Assembly (NCBI RefSeq): GCF_023715505.1
Contig: NZ_JAMBOH010000005.1
Location: forward strand, 248,001-312,000
DNA length: 64,000 bases
Origin: Neobacillus cucumis
GTDB taxonomy: Bacteria; Bacillota; Bacilli; Bacillales_B; DSM-18226
Direction: 5' to 3'
Shown here: positions 16,055 through 25,233 of the stretch, piece by piece
How the letters are laid out: every line of letters begins with the position of its first letter
How positions within the stretch are numbered: the stretch's first letter is position 1
The notes under the pieces: generated by a model
The model's database searches: none
Told to the model about the DNA's origin: nothing
The model's input: only the letters and a program-made list of their open reading frames with translations
Position numbers and translations under genes: made by a program

Positions 16055-16489
16055 TTAATGCTGAGCACGATTGAGATTCTGTTCTGAAATCTCACTTAGG
16101 GCTTCTTTTGCCTGGTCATCTGTTAGCTCGCGAATGGCGAAATCTCCGAGGGATACAATACCTACTAATTTCTCATTTTCTACTACAGGCAAGCGGCGAA
16201 TTTGATGATCAGCCATTAATTTTGCTGCTTCCCTGCTGGAGGTTTCTGGACTTACAGTTACCATTTCTTTACTCATGATATCTTCTACTTTTGTAGACCC
16301 AGGATGTTTTTCGGCTACCCCTCTAATTACAATATCACGGTCTGTAATCATGCCCACTAGTTTTTCCTTATCAACAATAGGAATTGCCCCAACATTGAGT
16401 TCCTTCATCTTCACAGCAACTTCAAAGATATTATCTAATAAAGTACAACATTCTACCTCATCTGTCATAATGTCACGAATTTTCTCCAT
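16055..16489 (-). CDS. ylbB: Tandem CBS-domain protein YlbB
   Basis: A 144-residue protein made of two CBS domains (about 8-62 and 72-128), a module that binds adenine nucleotides and usually senses energy state. Repeated signatures are LNVGAIPIVDKEKLVGMITD in the first half and HQIRRLPVVENEKLVGIVSL in the second. The ATG at 16487-16489 is chosen because GGAGGGAATTATA precedes it. No effector domain is fused, so it must act through a partner. It lies upstream of ylbC, as in B. subtilis. Confidence 0.88.
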   Translation of the reverse strand: MEKIRDIMTDEVECCTLLDNIFEVAVKMKELNVGAIPIVDKEKLVGMITDRDIVIRGVAEKHPGSTKVEDIMSKEMVTVSPETSSREAAKLMADHQIRRLPVVENEKLVGIVSLGDFAIRELTDDQAKEALSEISEQNLNRAQH

Positions 16490-16682
16490 TATAATTCCCT
16501 CCAAATTATTTTTATTCCTCTATTCAAGGTTTTAGGCTTTACCAATGCAAGCGGTTTTATTCGCTTAAATCTATTCATTGCAAGTTGCCACAATTTCAAC
16601 TATTATTAGAATGAATTATTATTTTACTCAATACCAATTTAGGAACAAAGGGCTTGGCAACTGTTTTTAGGAGGGATTTAAG

Positions 16683-17042
16683 ATGAAATTCGAGAATACT
16701 GGAATTGAGAAATTAAAAGCGGACCTAAACCGTTTAGATGACGTTATGCATGAATACGGTTTAGTACGGGCCGGACAATGGGATTATGACCGGGTTACAT
16801 ATGACCGAAAATTCGAGCTAAAAGAAGGGGTATTTTATCTTCGTGTTCAAGGTTTTGCGGTGGAGGGTGATGTTGACGTGTTTAAGGCTACCATTCAATT
16901 ACTGACACCACTTTTAGGAAAGCATTATTATCCTCATGGAGTAGAATATGGTGAGGGTGAAAATTTCCCTGCTTCCCTTGTAACTCAGTGCAAAAAAATC
17001 CTTGGAAATTTAGCAGAAGAAATCAGTCAGTTTGCAATTTAA
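16683..17042 (+). CDS. YugN-like family protein
   Basis: A 119-residue protein of the YugN-like family (B. subtilis YugN and relatives near ctaG). The family signatures are RAGQWDYDRVTYDRKFEL near residue 28 and LLGKHYYPHGVEYGE near residue 80. The function is unknown. GGAGGGATTTAAG precedes the ATG. It lies between ylbB and the cytochrome oxidase cluster, on the opposite strand to both. Its TAA stop begins a family A repeat at 17040. Confidence 0.85.
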   Translation: MKFENTGIEKLKADLNRLDDVMHEYGLVRAGQWDYDRVTYDRKFELKEGVFYLRVQGFAVEGDVDVFKATIQLLTPLLGKHYYPHGVEYGEGENFPASLVTQCKKILGNLAEEISQFAI

Positions 17043-17197
17043 AAGCTGAAGGCCCGTTTAGCGCACGACAGGACTGGAGCCCATCGACTGAGATAAAGGA
17101 AACACGGAGCTCCAGTCGATTCGATGTTGACTTATCGTAGGGAGATGGGCGAAGTACACTAGTCGCTGGGCGCTGGAGCTGGACAATTTTCAAAGTC
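17040..17197 (+). repeat. Structured dispersed repeat, family A, copy 3 (variant core)
   Basis: It starts TAAAAGCTGAAGGCCCG at the stop codon of the YugN-like gene and ends GGCGCTGGAGCTGGACAATT then TTCAAAGTC. The core differs from copies 1 and 2 and is shared with the copy at 39113 (GTTTAGCGCACGACAGGACT, GACTGAGATAAAGGAAACA and GATTCGATGTTGACTTATCG). It has conserved ends and two alternative cores, typical of mobile repeat subfamilies. Confidence 0.85.
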
Positions 17198-17218
17198 AGT
17201 ATTTATAATTATCTAATA

Positions 17219-17256
17219 AAAGAAGGGCGCATGAAATGATTCATGCACCCTTCTTA
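17219..17256. terminator. Terminator after the GNAT gene
   Basis: AAGAAGGG-GCATGA and TCATGC-CCCTTCTT pair nearly perfectly, just before the stop of the minus-strand acetyltransferase gene. Confidence 0.85.
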
Positions 17257-17266
17257 TGTTCTAGTA

Positions 17267-18442
17267 TTAGAAAAAGTCATAAAACGCGGATTTTAGCTGC
17301 GGAATCATGGTTTCGAATTGATCGACTTCTTGCTTTGATCCCTTTATTAGACCCAAATCATACAGTTCTTCTGGCCTTTTATAGCCAAAAAGAATCACAG
17401 ATAAGTCATTAATGGTCAAACGAATCCCCCTCTTTGGCGGATTTAAGCACTGACTTCCCTCTTTCGCCTTATACTCCTTCACTTCACCATTCCCTATTAG
17501 GTAACTTCCATTATTCCATGCAGCAAAAGGGTCCTCCAGATGAATAAAAATAGGGTTTGCTGTACTATCAAACCGAAACCTTTCTAAACACTTTTTCGCA
17601 TTAACAATTCTACACATGAAATAGGGCATTACTTCAGTTTTTAATTTTGGTTGATTAAGATAATATGGAAAAGGATCATGGACCGGCAAGTTTACTGTAA
17701 CATAATCAACCATTGAGTCATGCTGACAAATAAAATTCCATAGACCCACTCTTGCTTCCTGATCTAATGCCGCTATTTCCTGGATATCCATTTTTCTATC
17801 TTTTACATTAAATACTACATAGCCCCTTGCTTCCTTTGAGGTATTATAGTAGACCGCGGCTTGTGATTGGTCATCATACACATGTTCCTTCCACCACTTT
17901 GTGTCACGAACGAGCATCCCAGAATACTTTTTTCCATACTTTCGATAGATTTCCTCAATATCCTTATGATGAGTTTCCTTAGAATTCCTCTTTATATAAC
18001 CCGATTGTGGGCTAAGAAGTTGAAGATTCACTTTTTCGATCGTAACTTTCTTCACCTCACTTAAAATCTCCCAGCCAAATTTGCGATAAAAGGCAAAATC
18101 AAATGGTGCCAATAAAGAAACGATTTGTCCATCATGTTTCATTTGCGCTAATGCTTCCATTATTAGTGATTTAACATGACCACTCCGTCTATATTCAGGG
18201 TAGGTGGCTACTCCAGCGATTCCTCCCATATCCCAAACTTCCCCATTCATATAAACAGCAAAAGGAATGATATGTAATTTTGCAGCAAGTGCACTATTTT
18301 CTCTTATCCCTAATAACTTATGAGATTTTAACATTTCAAGTCTAGCAGGAATCTTTTCCTCGGGAACATTGTATTGGAAAGCATATTCAGACAGCCTTAA
18401 TGATTCTAAATATTCATCTTCCTTAAGGATCTTAATATCCAT
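17267..18442 (-). CDS. Eis-like GNAT N-acetyltransferase with SCP2-like C-terminus
   Basis: A 391-residue protein with the layout of Eis-type acetyltransferases: an N-terminal GNAT domain (about 1-150), a second GNAT-like half and a C-terminal sterol-carrier-like domain (about 290-391). The acetyl-CoA-binding stretch is GGIAGVATYPEYRRSGHVKS near residue 75, and SLLAPFDFAFYRKFGWE near 110 is typical. The ATG at 18440-18442 follows GGGAGGAAGATTT. Eis proteins acetylate amines of varied substrates; the Bacillus members are uncharacterised. It is a single gene between the YugN-like gene and the cta cluster. Confidence 0.85.
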   Translation of the reverse strand: MDIKILKEDEYLESLRLSEYAFQYNVPEEKIPARLEMLKSHKLLGIRENSALAAKLHIIPFAVYMNGEVWDMGGIAGVATYPEYRRSGHVKSLIMEALAQMKHDGQIVSLLAPFDFAFYRKFGWEILSEVKKVTIEKVNLQLLSPQSGYIKRNSKETHHKDIEEIYRKYGKKYSGMLVRDTKWWKEHVYDDQSQAAVYYNTSKEARGYVVFNVKDRKMDIQEIAALDQEARVGLWNFICQHDSMVDYVTVNLPVHDPFPYYLNQPKLKTEVMPYFMCRIVNAKKCLERFRFDSTANPIFIHLEDPFAAWNNGSYLIGNGEVKEYKAKEGSQCLNPPKRGIRLTINDLSVILFGYKRPEELYDLGLIKGSKQEVDQFETMIPQLKSAFYDFF

Positions 18443-18515
18443 AAATCTTCCTCCCAAAATTTTATTTAGATTCGTACCATTTTATAAGTATTCAGATAAC
18501 TAAAAATGATGTGAT

Positions 18516-18543
18516 AAAAAGGTGCTAAAATAAGCACCTTTAT
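18516..18543. terminator. Terminator downstream of the DUF420 gene
   Basis: AAAGGTGCT and AGCACCTTT with a 6-base AT loop, about 40 bp past the DUF420 stop on the minus strand. Confidence 0.75.
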
Positions 18544-18583
18544 CTATTCGGTCAATATTCAGTGTAGTAATCTTGGAAAATAT

Positions 18584-19045
18584 TTATAAACCAAGAATGG
18601 CTTTAATCATCGACGTCGTCTCTCCACCCTTATAAAAAACATATAACAAAAGATAAACAGCAACCCCTGTTATGGCTGTAAAAAACCATATAAAACTAGT
18701 TACAGGCCCTAACTTACGATGGATGGAAAGATTATTCTTATATCCTGTAACTAATGAGATAATCCCAAAGACTGCTCCTACGGTTGCTAATGTAATATGA
18801 AAAACTAAAAAAATCGTATAATAAATTTTTATATTTGCTGGTCCGCCAAATGAGGTGTTCCCGATGAAAATTGTCCTTGATGCGTATATAATAAAAAAGA
18901 TAAGAGCAAAAATAGCAGCAACAAACATTGTTTTTTTGTGAGCTTCAATTTTTCTTTGTTTAATTTGCCACCAGCCTATCGCAACTGTAATCGCACTTAA
19001 CACTATAAAAGATGTACTAATCGTAGGTAAAATAGGTAAATTCAT
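18584..19045 (-). CDS. DUF420 (CtaM-like) membrane protein
   Basis: A 153-residue membrane protein with four hydrophobic segments, matching the DUF420 family. The family includes CtaM of Staphylococcus aureus, required for activity of a haem-copper oxidase. Typical motifs are HKKTMFVAAIFALIFFIIY near residue 36, with a His before it, and HITLATVGAVFGIISL followed by HRKLG near 110. It lies at the end of the cytochrome caa3 cluster, supporting a role in oxidase assembly. TGAGGATACATA precedes the ATG. Confidence 0.83.
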   Translation of the reverse strand: MNLPILPTISTSFIVLSAITVAIGWWQIKQRKIEAHKKTMFVAAIFALIFFIIYASRTIFIGNTSFGGPANIKIYYTIFLVFHITLATVGAVFGIISLVTGYKNNLSIHRKLGPVTSFIWFFTAITGVAVYLLLYVFYKGGETTSMIKAILGL

Positions 19046-19124
19046 TATGTATCCTCACTCTCAAATATTCTAACTTCATTTTAGTTTAGTTCTCTTTTCT
19101 TTTCAAATAATACTAGTAATTTCA

Positions 19125-19155
19125 TAAAAAAAGCTCCCATTTGAAGGGAGTTTAT
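19125..19155 (-). terminator. Terminator after ctaG
   Basis: On the minus strand AACTCCC and GGGAGCT pair, followed by seven T. It lies directly after the ctaG stop and separates ctaG from the DUF420 gene. Confidence 0.7.
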
Positions 19156-20057
19156 TCAACAAGAGTAGGATTTAAATTATGTTTTTTCATTTCACGTTCA
19201 GAGTCTTCCTGATCATTACGGTACCATTCAAAGAATACCTGGCCTAAAACAACAGCGAAAATAATCTCTTGGATTATTTTCATTACTATCCCGCCAAGCC
19301 GTTGATCTTCGACTGCAGACATAGAACTAAAAAACTCCGGACCAGTTAAATTCAAATTATCAAACCCAGAACCAACACATAAACTCATTACTTGTGACCA
19401 TACCTTAGGATCATGATATGTTGCATACATTGAGCTATCTGAAAAAATAATTAGTGCACATGCAGGAGTTATTAGTATACTGTTTACAAAAATATAAGCT
19501 ACTTTTTTAATTCCAGTTAAATTTTTATACTCAGGTAAAGGACAAATCAATGACCACCACATCCCTATCGCTAACACAAATAAGACAATGGAGTATCCCG
19601 CATGAAGATATCTATTTTGCATGACATGGTCAAAAACGATTGGTATATGATAGAAGGAAAAGAAAGCATTAAATAAAAGTACGGCGACAACTGGTTTTGA
19701 AAATATCTTGAATAATGATTTAATAACTATTAAATTCAAAATCGTTCTCCACAGCCAATTAGGGATGGATAAAATAAACAATTGGGGAACAAGGAAAACT
19801 AACAGAACCATCGTAATTCCATGTATATAGAACACAAGATGTCCCATTAAATCCAACGGTGATCCCTTAATGGCATATAATAAGACCATAGCTGTTAAAA
19901 AAAGACATGCTTGTTTAGCAGTTAATGGTTCACTATATTGGAATTTGGTTCTTAATATTGTAGTTATCAGAAAGAAAGCACCAGTAAGTGCAAGTAATAT
20001 AATTAAAAAGTACGGGCTCCAAAGGGCTTCAAAACCAAAGATATCTAGAGAAAGCAC
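19152..20057 (-). CDS. ctaG: Cytochrome c oxidase assembly factor CtaG
   Basis: A 301-residue integral membrane protein with about seven transmembrane segments, of the caa3-type CtaG family (unrelated to the Cox11 type). In B. subtilis it is needed for active cytochrome caa3, probably in CuA/CuB metallation. Conserved stretches are MGHLVFYIHGITMVLLVFL near residue 72, with two His, and MQNRYLHAGYSIVLFVLAIG near 147. The start is GTG behind GAGGTGAGTTTAAG. It is downstream of ctaF with a terminator between them. Confidence 0.9.
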   Translation of the reverse strand: MLSLDIFGFEALWSPYFLIILLALTGAFFLITTILRTKFQYSEPLTAKQACLFLTAMVLLYAIKGSPLDLMGHLVFYIHGITMVLLVFLVPQLFILSIPNWLWRTILNLIVIKSLFKIFSKPVVAVLLFNAFFSFYHIPIVFDHVMQNRYLHAGYSIVLFVLAIGMWWSLICPLPEYKNLTGIKKVAYIFVNSILITPACALIIFSDSSMYATYHDPKVWSQVMSLCVGSGFDNLNLTGPEFFSSMSAVEDQRLGGIVMKIIQEIIFAVVLGQVFFEWYRNDQEDSEREMKKHNLNPTLVE

Positions 20058-20143
20058 CTTAAACTCACCTCAATATTATTAAAGAGTCTTATTAGTATTA
20101 TAACTTTAGAATTTAGATCAAGCAAAGGTTGAGTATTTGCTAA

Positions 20144-20177
20144 AAAGAAAAATCGGCTAGAAGCCGATTTTTCTTTC
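20144..20177. terminator. Terminator after ctaF
   Basis: GAAAAATCGGCT and AGCCGATTTTTC pair with a 2-4 base loop immediately past the ctaF stop. Confidence 0.85.
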
Positions 20178-20182
20178 ATTTA

Positions 20183-20518
20183 TTACCACCAGATAATGGT
20201 GCTAAATGCTAATATTGCAGTTAAGCCAACAAATAAACCTGAGAACAGAAACAAAGTAGGTGCCTCGTGCCCTTTATGGCTCATATGCATGAAATAAAAT
20301 AACTGAAAGATAACCTGAACTGCTGCTAATAAAATGATAAACGGTACAGTAAACCAAGCCGTAAATCCTTTCATTGCAACTGCAGCAAAGGCCACCAATG
20401 TTAAGAAAATCATTAAGGCAAACGAGATCACTTGATAACGCATTTCTTCAGCGCTTTTTTTACGGCGATATTCTAAATCTACTCTTGGGTTGCCTGAGCT
20501 TAATGGCTGATTTGTCAT
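20183..20518 (-). CDS. ctaF: Cytochrome caa3 oxidase subunit IV
   Basis: A 111-residue subunit IV of cytochrome c oxidase. It has three transmembrane helices: VISFALMIFLTLVAFAAVAM near 30, the middle helix near 55-75 and the last near 85-108. YFMHMSHKG between helices is a family signature. The start lies one base beyond the ctaE stop (ctaE ends at 20520), so the genes are translationally coupled. The protein stabilises the oxidase. Confidence 0.93.
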   Translation of the reverse strand: MTNQPLSSGNPRVDLEYRRKKSAEEMRYQVISFALMIFLTLVAFAAVAMKGFTAWFTVPFIILLAAVQVIFQLFYFMHMSHKGHEAPTLFLFSGLFVGLTAILAFSTIIWW

Positions 20519-20519
20519 T

Positions 20520-21146
20520 TTATCCCACCATCCCCATCAAATATACTACAGTAAAGATAAATACCCAAACTACGTCAATAAAATGCCAATAAAGGCTGGC
20601 AACATAGAATTTTGGCGCATTGTACAAGTTAAGACCACGCTTGGAGTTACGAATCATCAGAGAAAGAATCCAGCATAACCCAAAGGCAACGTGACCACCG
20701 TGGAAGCCAACAAGTGCATAGAAGGCTGAACCAAACGCACTGCTTGTAAATTTATGTCCCTCATGGACATAATGTGTGAATTCATAAACCTCACTACCAA
20801 GAAAGCCAAGACCTAGTAAAACTGTAACACCAAGCCAAAGCATCATTTTCTTGAAGGCAAAGTTCTTCATATGATACATAGCATATACGCTTGTGATTGA
20901 GCTTGTTAGTAACAGCATTGTCGCAAGAAATGTTAGTGGTAATTCAAATAAATCTTTTGCTAAGGGCTGACTTGTATTTGGGACTTTATCTTTTAATGCA
21001 AGGTAAGTGGCAAAGAGAGAGGCGAATAAAACGGTCTCTCCCCCTAAGAATAACCAAAAACCAACAAATTTATTTTTTGCCTCAAGGGTAGATCTTTCCG
21101 GCTCTGCAGGCCATGTTTCATAAGTCATTTTTTCTTCAGCGTGCAT
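20520..21146 (-). CDS. ctaE: Cytochrome caa3 oxidase subunit III
   Basis: A 208-residue subunit III with five transmembrane helices. Signatures are KNKFVGFWLFLGGETVLFAS near 24, HEGHKFTSSAFGSAFYALVG with GFHGGHVAFGL near 130-155, and YWHFIDVVWVFIF near 187. Its ATG overlaps the ctaD stop by one base (TAATG), showing tight coupling. It is part of the respiratory complex that reduces O2 to water. Confidence 0.96.
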   Translation of the reverse strand: MHAEEKMTYETWPAEPERSTLEAKNKFVGFWLFLGGETVLFASLFATYLALKDKVPNTSQPLAKDLFELPLTFLATMLLLTSSITSVYAMYHMKNFAFKKMMLWLGVTVLLGLGFLGSEVYEFTHYVHEGHKFTSSAFGSAFYALVGFHGGHVAFGLCWILSLMIRNSKRGLNLYNAPKFYVASLYWHFIDVVWVFIFTVVYLMGMVG

Positions 21147-23011
21147 TATGCCTTAACCCCCTTTTCTTCCTGTAATTCCTCTTTATGGATATGGAAACCA
21201 TGATCATCTTTAACAGAACGCGTAAACATTGATCCAAAAGTTATTAGTAGCCCAATAATCATGACTGGCAATGCCCAAGATACTTTATCAACATGATACA
21301 TCGCACCAAATGCTGCAATGAACAATCCTAATGCAATCACAAATGGGATAAATGAAGAGTTAGGCATATGAATATCACCAAGCGGCTCAGCCGGTGTCAT
21401 ACCTTTTTTCCCTTCCATTTTTTCAATCCAATAAGCATCTAAACCACGAACTAATGGCAGCTGTTTAAAGTTATAAAATGGCGGTGGTGATGGAATTGCC
21501 CATTCAAGTGTTCTACCATCACCCCATGGATCATTACCCACTTTAACATTTTTCACAGAAGTCAATACAACATTAAGGAGCATGATGATTACTGCAATCG
21601 ACATAAATCCGGCTCCAACAGAGCTGATCATATTTGCAGTTTCAAAACCTTGGCCAGGAAGGTAAGTAAAGACACGTCGCGGCATGCCCCATAAACCTAA
21701 GAAATGCTGGATAAAGAAAGTTAAATGGAAGCCAATGAAAAAGAACCAGAATGTAATTTTTCCTAACGTTTCATTTAACATCGTTCCAAACATCTTTGGC
21801 CACCAAAGATGTATGCCAGCGAAAATACCGAACACTACACCACCAACAATAACATAGTGGAAGTGAGCAACAACAAAGTAAGTATCATGATACTGGTAGT
21901 CTGCGGAAGCAGCAGCGAGCATTACACCTGTAACCCCCCCCATTAGAAAGGTAGGGATAAAAGCAAAAGCCCAGTACATTGGAGTAGTAAATTTGATACT
22001 TCCCCCCCACATCGTAAACAACCAGTTAAAAATCTTGATACCCGTTGGAACCCCAATGGCCATTGTTGCCACAGCAAAAATAGCATTGGCAACAGGTCCT
22101 AAACCAGTTGTGAACATGTGGTGTGCCCATACCATAAAGCCTAAGAAACCAATAAGCACTGTCGCAAATACCATGGATGAATAACCGAAAAGACGTTTTC
22201 TTGAGAAAATCGGAAAGATCTCTGAAAAAATACCAAATGCAGGAAGTATTAAGATATACACTTCGGGGTGTCCGAAGATCCAGAAGAGATGTTCCCAAAT
22301 AACTGTATTTCCACCCATTGTAACATCAAAGAAATTAGCTCCAAACAGGCGGTCAAACATCATTAAAGTCAAACCAACTGTTAATGGAGGGAATGCAAAT
22401 AAAATTAATGCAGATGCAACAAACGTTGTCCAAGTAAATAATGGCATCCTCATATAGGTCATACCAGGAGCACGCATGTTAATAATGGTAACAAGGAAAT
22501 TGATACCACCGATTAATGTACCGATACCCGAGATCTGTAATCCTAGTACATAAAAGTCAACACCATGACCTTTAGAATGAAGTGCAAGTGATGCATATGA
22601 GGTCCAGCCTGCATCAGGAGCACCGCCCAGGAACCAAGATAAATTTAGAAATATTCCTCCGAAGAAGAACAACCAAAAACCTAGCGCATTAACAAATGGA
22701 AATGCTACGTCACGAGCCCCTATTTGCAATGGCATTACAGCATTCATAAAACCAATCAGCAACGGCATCGCCGCTAAGAAAATCATTGTTGTTCCGTGCA
22801 TAGTAAGGATTTCATTATATGCACCTGCACTAACAAAATCATTATTAGGTACAGCAAGCTGGATACGGATAAAAACCGCCTCTAGTCCTCCAACTAAGAA
22901 GAAAAATCCGCCTGCAATAAAGTATAGGATGGCAATTTTTTTATGGTCGACCGTTGTTAAATAGTCCCATAATGTTGCGCCGAATCCCTTTTTTTGAGCA
23001 ATGGTACTCAC
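21146..23011 (-). CDS. ctaD: Cytochrome caa3 oxidase subunit I
   Basis: A 621-residue catalytic subunit holding haem a and the haem a3-CuB centre, the proton-pumping core of the oxidase. Signatures: TMHGTTMIFLAAMP (haem ligand His, near 70), WEHLFWIFGHPEVYILILPA (CuB His with the His-Tyr crosslink region, near 245), AHHMFTTG (CuB His pair, near 298) and HDTYFVVAHFHYVIVG (haem ligands, near 380). Length and the extra C-terminal helices fit the caa3 type. The start is GTG after GGGAGGTAAAATT. Confidence 0.98.
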   Translation of the reverse strand: MSTIAQKKGFGATLWDYLTTVDHKKIAILYFIAGGFFFLVGGLEAVFIRIQLAVPNNDFVSAGAYNEILTMHGTTMIFLAAMPLLIGFMNAVMPLQIGARDVAFPFVNALGFWLFFFGGIFLNLSWFLGGAPDAGWTSYASLALHSKGHGVDFYVLGLQISGIGTLIGGINFLVTIINMRAPGMTYMRMPLFTWTTFVASALILFAFPPLTVGLTLMMFDRLFGANFFDVTMGGNTVIWEHLFWIFGHPEVYILILPAFGIFSEIFPIFSRKRLFGYSSMVFATVLIGFLGFMVWAHHMFTTGLGPVANAIFAVATMAIGVPTGIKIFNWLFTMWGGSIKFTTPMYWAFAFIPTFLMGGVTGVMLAAASADYQYHDTYFVVAHFHYVIVGGVVFGIFAGIHLWWPKMFGTMLNETLGKITFWFFFIGFHLTFFIQHFLGLWGMPRRVFTYLPGQGFETANMISSVGAGFMSIAVIIMLLNVVLTSVKNVKVGNDPWGDGRTLEWAIPSPPPFYNFKQLPLVRGLDAYWIEKMEGKKGMTPAEPLGDIHMPNSSFIPFVIALGLFIAAFGAMYHVDKVSWALPVMIIGLLITFGSMFTRSVKDDHGFHIHKEELQEEKGVKA

Positions 23012-23042
23012 AATTTTACCTCCCTTTCAACCAATTCCCCTA

Positions 23043-24101
23043 TTATTCCTGAACCTTTAAGCCCATTAAATAATCTGCTACCGCATCAATTTGGTCATCA
23101 GTCAAGTTTCCATATTTACCAGTCATCATATTACCTGGTTTATAGGTTTCAGGATTTTTAATCCAATTTTTTAGTTCTTCTTTATTATGATCTAAGATAC
23201 CTGCTACACGAGATCTGTCACCAAAGTTTGTTAAGTTTGGTGCCACACGAGCAGTGTCTGGCATTTTATTAGCAGGTGTAACTGCATGGCAGCCGATACA
23301 GCTTTGATTAAATATTTCTTGTCCTTTTGCAGCAGAAGCTGTTGTTGCTTTTTGCGGTTCTTTTACATTTTGCATGGCCGAAACCCAAGCATCAAATTTA
23401 TCACGGCTCATTGCTTTAACTTTAAAGTCCATCAGAGCATGTGATGGTCCACAAAGCTCAGCACATTTCCCATAAAAAAGATTACCAGCTTCGTTCGCAC
23501 GCTTATCATCGAATTCCAGCCAAAACTTATTGGCATTATCTGTGTTGGTATCGATTTTACCACCAACAGCTGGAATCCAGAATGAGTGTTTAACATCCAT
23601 AGATTTTAAATTAAAATAAACTTTTTCATTTGTAGGAACCACTAATTCCTGACTTGTTACAATTTTTTGACCAGGATATTCAAAATCCCACCAATATAAA
23701 TGTGATCGTACATTTACAATAAGTGCTTTTGTATTCTTTTTGTCCATCGGACTCACATCAGCAAGCTTAAATGTTGACGCAACAGTTGGAACAGCCAAAA
23801 TGAGTAGTAATAATATCGGAATCGCAGTCCAGATAATTTCTAAACGATGACTTCCTTCAACTTGTTTTGGGATTCCTTCATCTTTTCTTCTAAAGCGGAC
23901 AAATACCAAAACAAAGATTACCACTACTACTAGGATTACTCCCACCATGACGTAAGTACTTAACTTCATTAAATCATATTGTGTGTCTGCAACTTCCCCG
24001 GCTGGATTTAACGCTGATAAATATGGTTTCCCACATCCGGAAAGTACAAGCGCTAACATCGCAAATAACGAAATTAGACGCCACTTTGCAAGCCTCTTCA
24101 T
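23043..24101 (-). CDS. ctaC: Cytochrome caa3 oxidase subunit II with fused cytochrome c
   Basis: A 352-residue lipoprotein subunit. The signal peptide ends in the lipobox LVLSGC (Cys23), followed by two transmembrane helices (about 45-70 and 90-112). A cupredoxin CuA domain follows (GKCAELCGPSHALM near 220 supplies the Cys, His and Met ligands). The C-terminal cytochrome c domain has the haem motif CIGCH near 268 and an axial Met in MMTGKYG near 327. The fused cytochrome c makes this a caa3-type oxidase. It is the first gene of the C-D-E-F run and has 193 bp upstream for its own promoter. Confidence 0.97.
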   Translation of the reverse strand: MKRLAKWRLISLFAMLALVLSGCGKPYLSALNPAGEVADTQYDLMKLSTYVMVGVILVVVVIFVLVFVRFRRKDEGIPKQVEGSHRLEIIWTAIPILLLLILAVPTVASTFKLADVSPMDKKNTKALIVNVRSHLYWWDFEYPGQKIVTSQELVVPTNEKVYFNLKSMDVKHSFWIPAVGGKIDTNTDNANKFWLEFDDKRANEAGNLFYGKCAELCGPSHALMDFKVKAMSRDKFDAWVSAMQNVKEPQKATTASAAKGQEIFNQSCIGCHAVTPANKMPDTARVAPNLTNFGDRSRVAGILDHNKEELKNWIKNPETYKPGNMMTGKYGNLTDDQIDAVADYLMGLKVQE

Positions 24102-24245
24102 AGCTTAATCAAACCCCTCTTTCACTAATGAATTCTAAAATATTGTTTGGTCAAAGAAGTATGTAGGATGGTTCTCCCCTTCGTTAGTGATCAACAGCAG
24201 CTTTAAAGACTTTAGTATATGTAACCGTCATCAATCAACTAATTA

Positions 24246-24274
24246 GGAAAAAGAAAGAAGTACTTCCTTTTTCC
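24246..24274 (-). terminator. Weak hairpin after ctaB
   Basis: GGAAAAAG and CTTTTTCC flank GAAGTACTTC-like pairing just beyond the ctaB stop. The T-tract after it is poor, so termination may be partial and ctaB may read into ctaC. Confidence 0.4.
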
Positions 24275-24294
24275 CGGTTTAAACCAAGGCAAAA

Positions 24295-25233
24295 CTAAAT
24301 TAATGTCACTATAACCATCGCCACAAAAATAATTGTTAAATATTGCAAAGAATAGACAAACATTAGTTTTGCCCACTTAATGTCATCTTTGACCTTATAT
24401 CCATAAATCCCCAATACCAGCCAACCGATATTTAACACGGTAGCAAGAATCAGAAATGGGATTCCTAACTTAGTAAGAAAAAACGGGATTGGCAGAAGTG
24501 CCGCCACCCAAACCAAAATATGAATCTTTGTTGTCTTGAAACCCTTAACCACTGGCAGCATTGGTACGCCTGCGGCTCTATACTCTTCCACTCTTCTCAT
24601 TGCAAGAGCATAAAAGTGAGGAGGCTGCCAGACAAACATTAAAACAAATAATGCCCAAGCCATTATATCAAGATTTCCATCAACAGCTGCCCACCCAATT
24701 AAAGGGGGTACGGCTCCTGAGATGCTTCCAATAATTGTATTTGATACAAACTGGCGCTTTGACCATAGTGTATAAAGGAAAACATAACTAAAAACCCCAA
24801 GCAGTCCAATTACTGTGGCAGTTATCGTAGTAAAGAATAAACACAGTGTACCCAGTCCAATAAGCAAAATACCAAGGGCTAATACTTTTATAGGCATTAC
24901 CTTCCCTGTAACGGTTGGCCTTGTTTTGGTTCTCTCCATTAAGGGGTCAATATCACGGTCAACATAGTTATTAATGGCACAAGAGCCAGCAATAATCAGT
25001 GAAGAACCAGCTACTGTAAAAAATACAATATCTAAGTTATAAAAAAAACTTTGTCCAGAAAAATGAAGCGCCAGCCATAGACCAGTAAAGGTGGTAATTA
25101 AATTGGAATTAACAATTCCTATTTTAATAAGGGCCATAAAGTCCTTCCAGACGGTCGTTTTTTCGATTGTTCCTTGCAGACTTGCCACACCATTTTCAAT
25201 GGCCGAATCTCCATAACCCTTAGAGTTGGACAT
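24295..25233 (-). CDS. ctaB: Protohaem IX farnesyltransferase (haem O synthase)
   Basis: A 312-residue UbiA-family prenyltransferase with about nine transmembrane helices. It adds a farnesyl group to haem B to give haem O, the precursor CtaA converts to haem A for the oxidase. The first Asp-rich motif is [20 protein letters not shown] near residue 88-105, and the second conserved region, including [20 protein letters not shown], lies near 200. The ATG at 25231-25233 follows AGGAGGAAATGAT. It lies upstream of ctaC on the same strand and divergent from ctaA. Confidence 0.95.
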   Translation of the reverse strand: MSNSKGYGDSAIENGVASLQGTIEKTTVWKDFMALIKIGIVNSNLITTFTGLWLALHFSGQSFFYNLDIVFFTVAGSSLIIAGSCAINNYVDRDIDPLMERTKTRPTVTGKVMPIKVLALGILLIGLGTLCLFFTTITATVIGLLGVFSYVFLYTLWSKRQFVSNTIIGSISGAVPPLIGWAAVDGNLDIMAWALFVLMFVWQPPHFYALAMRRVEEYRAAGVPMLPVVKGFKTTKIHILVWVAALLPIPFFLTKLGIPFLILATVLNIGWLVLGIYGYKVKDDIKWAKLMFVYSLQYLTIIFVAMVIVTLI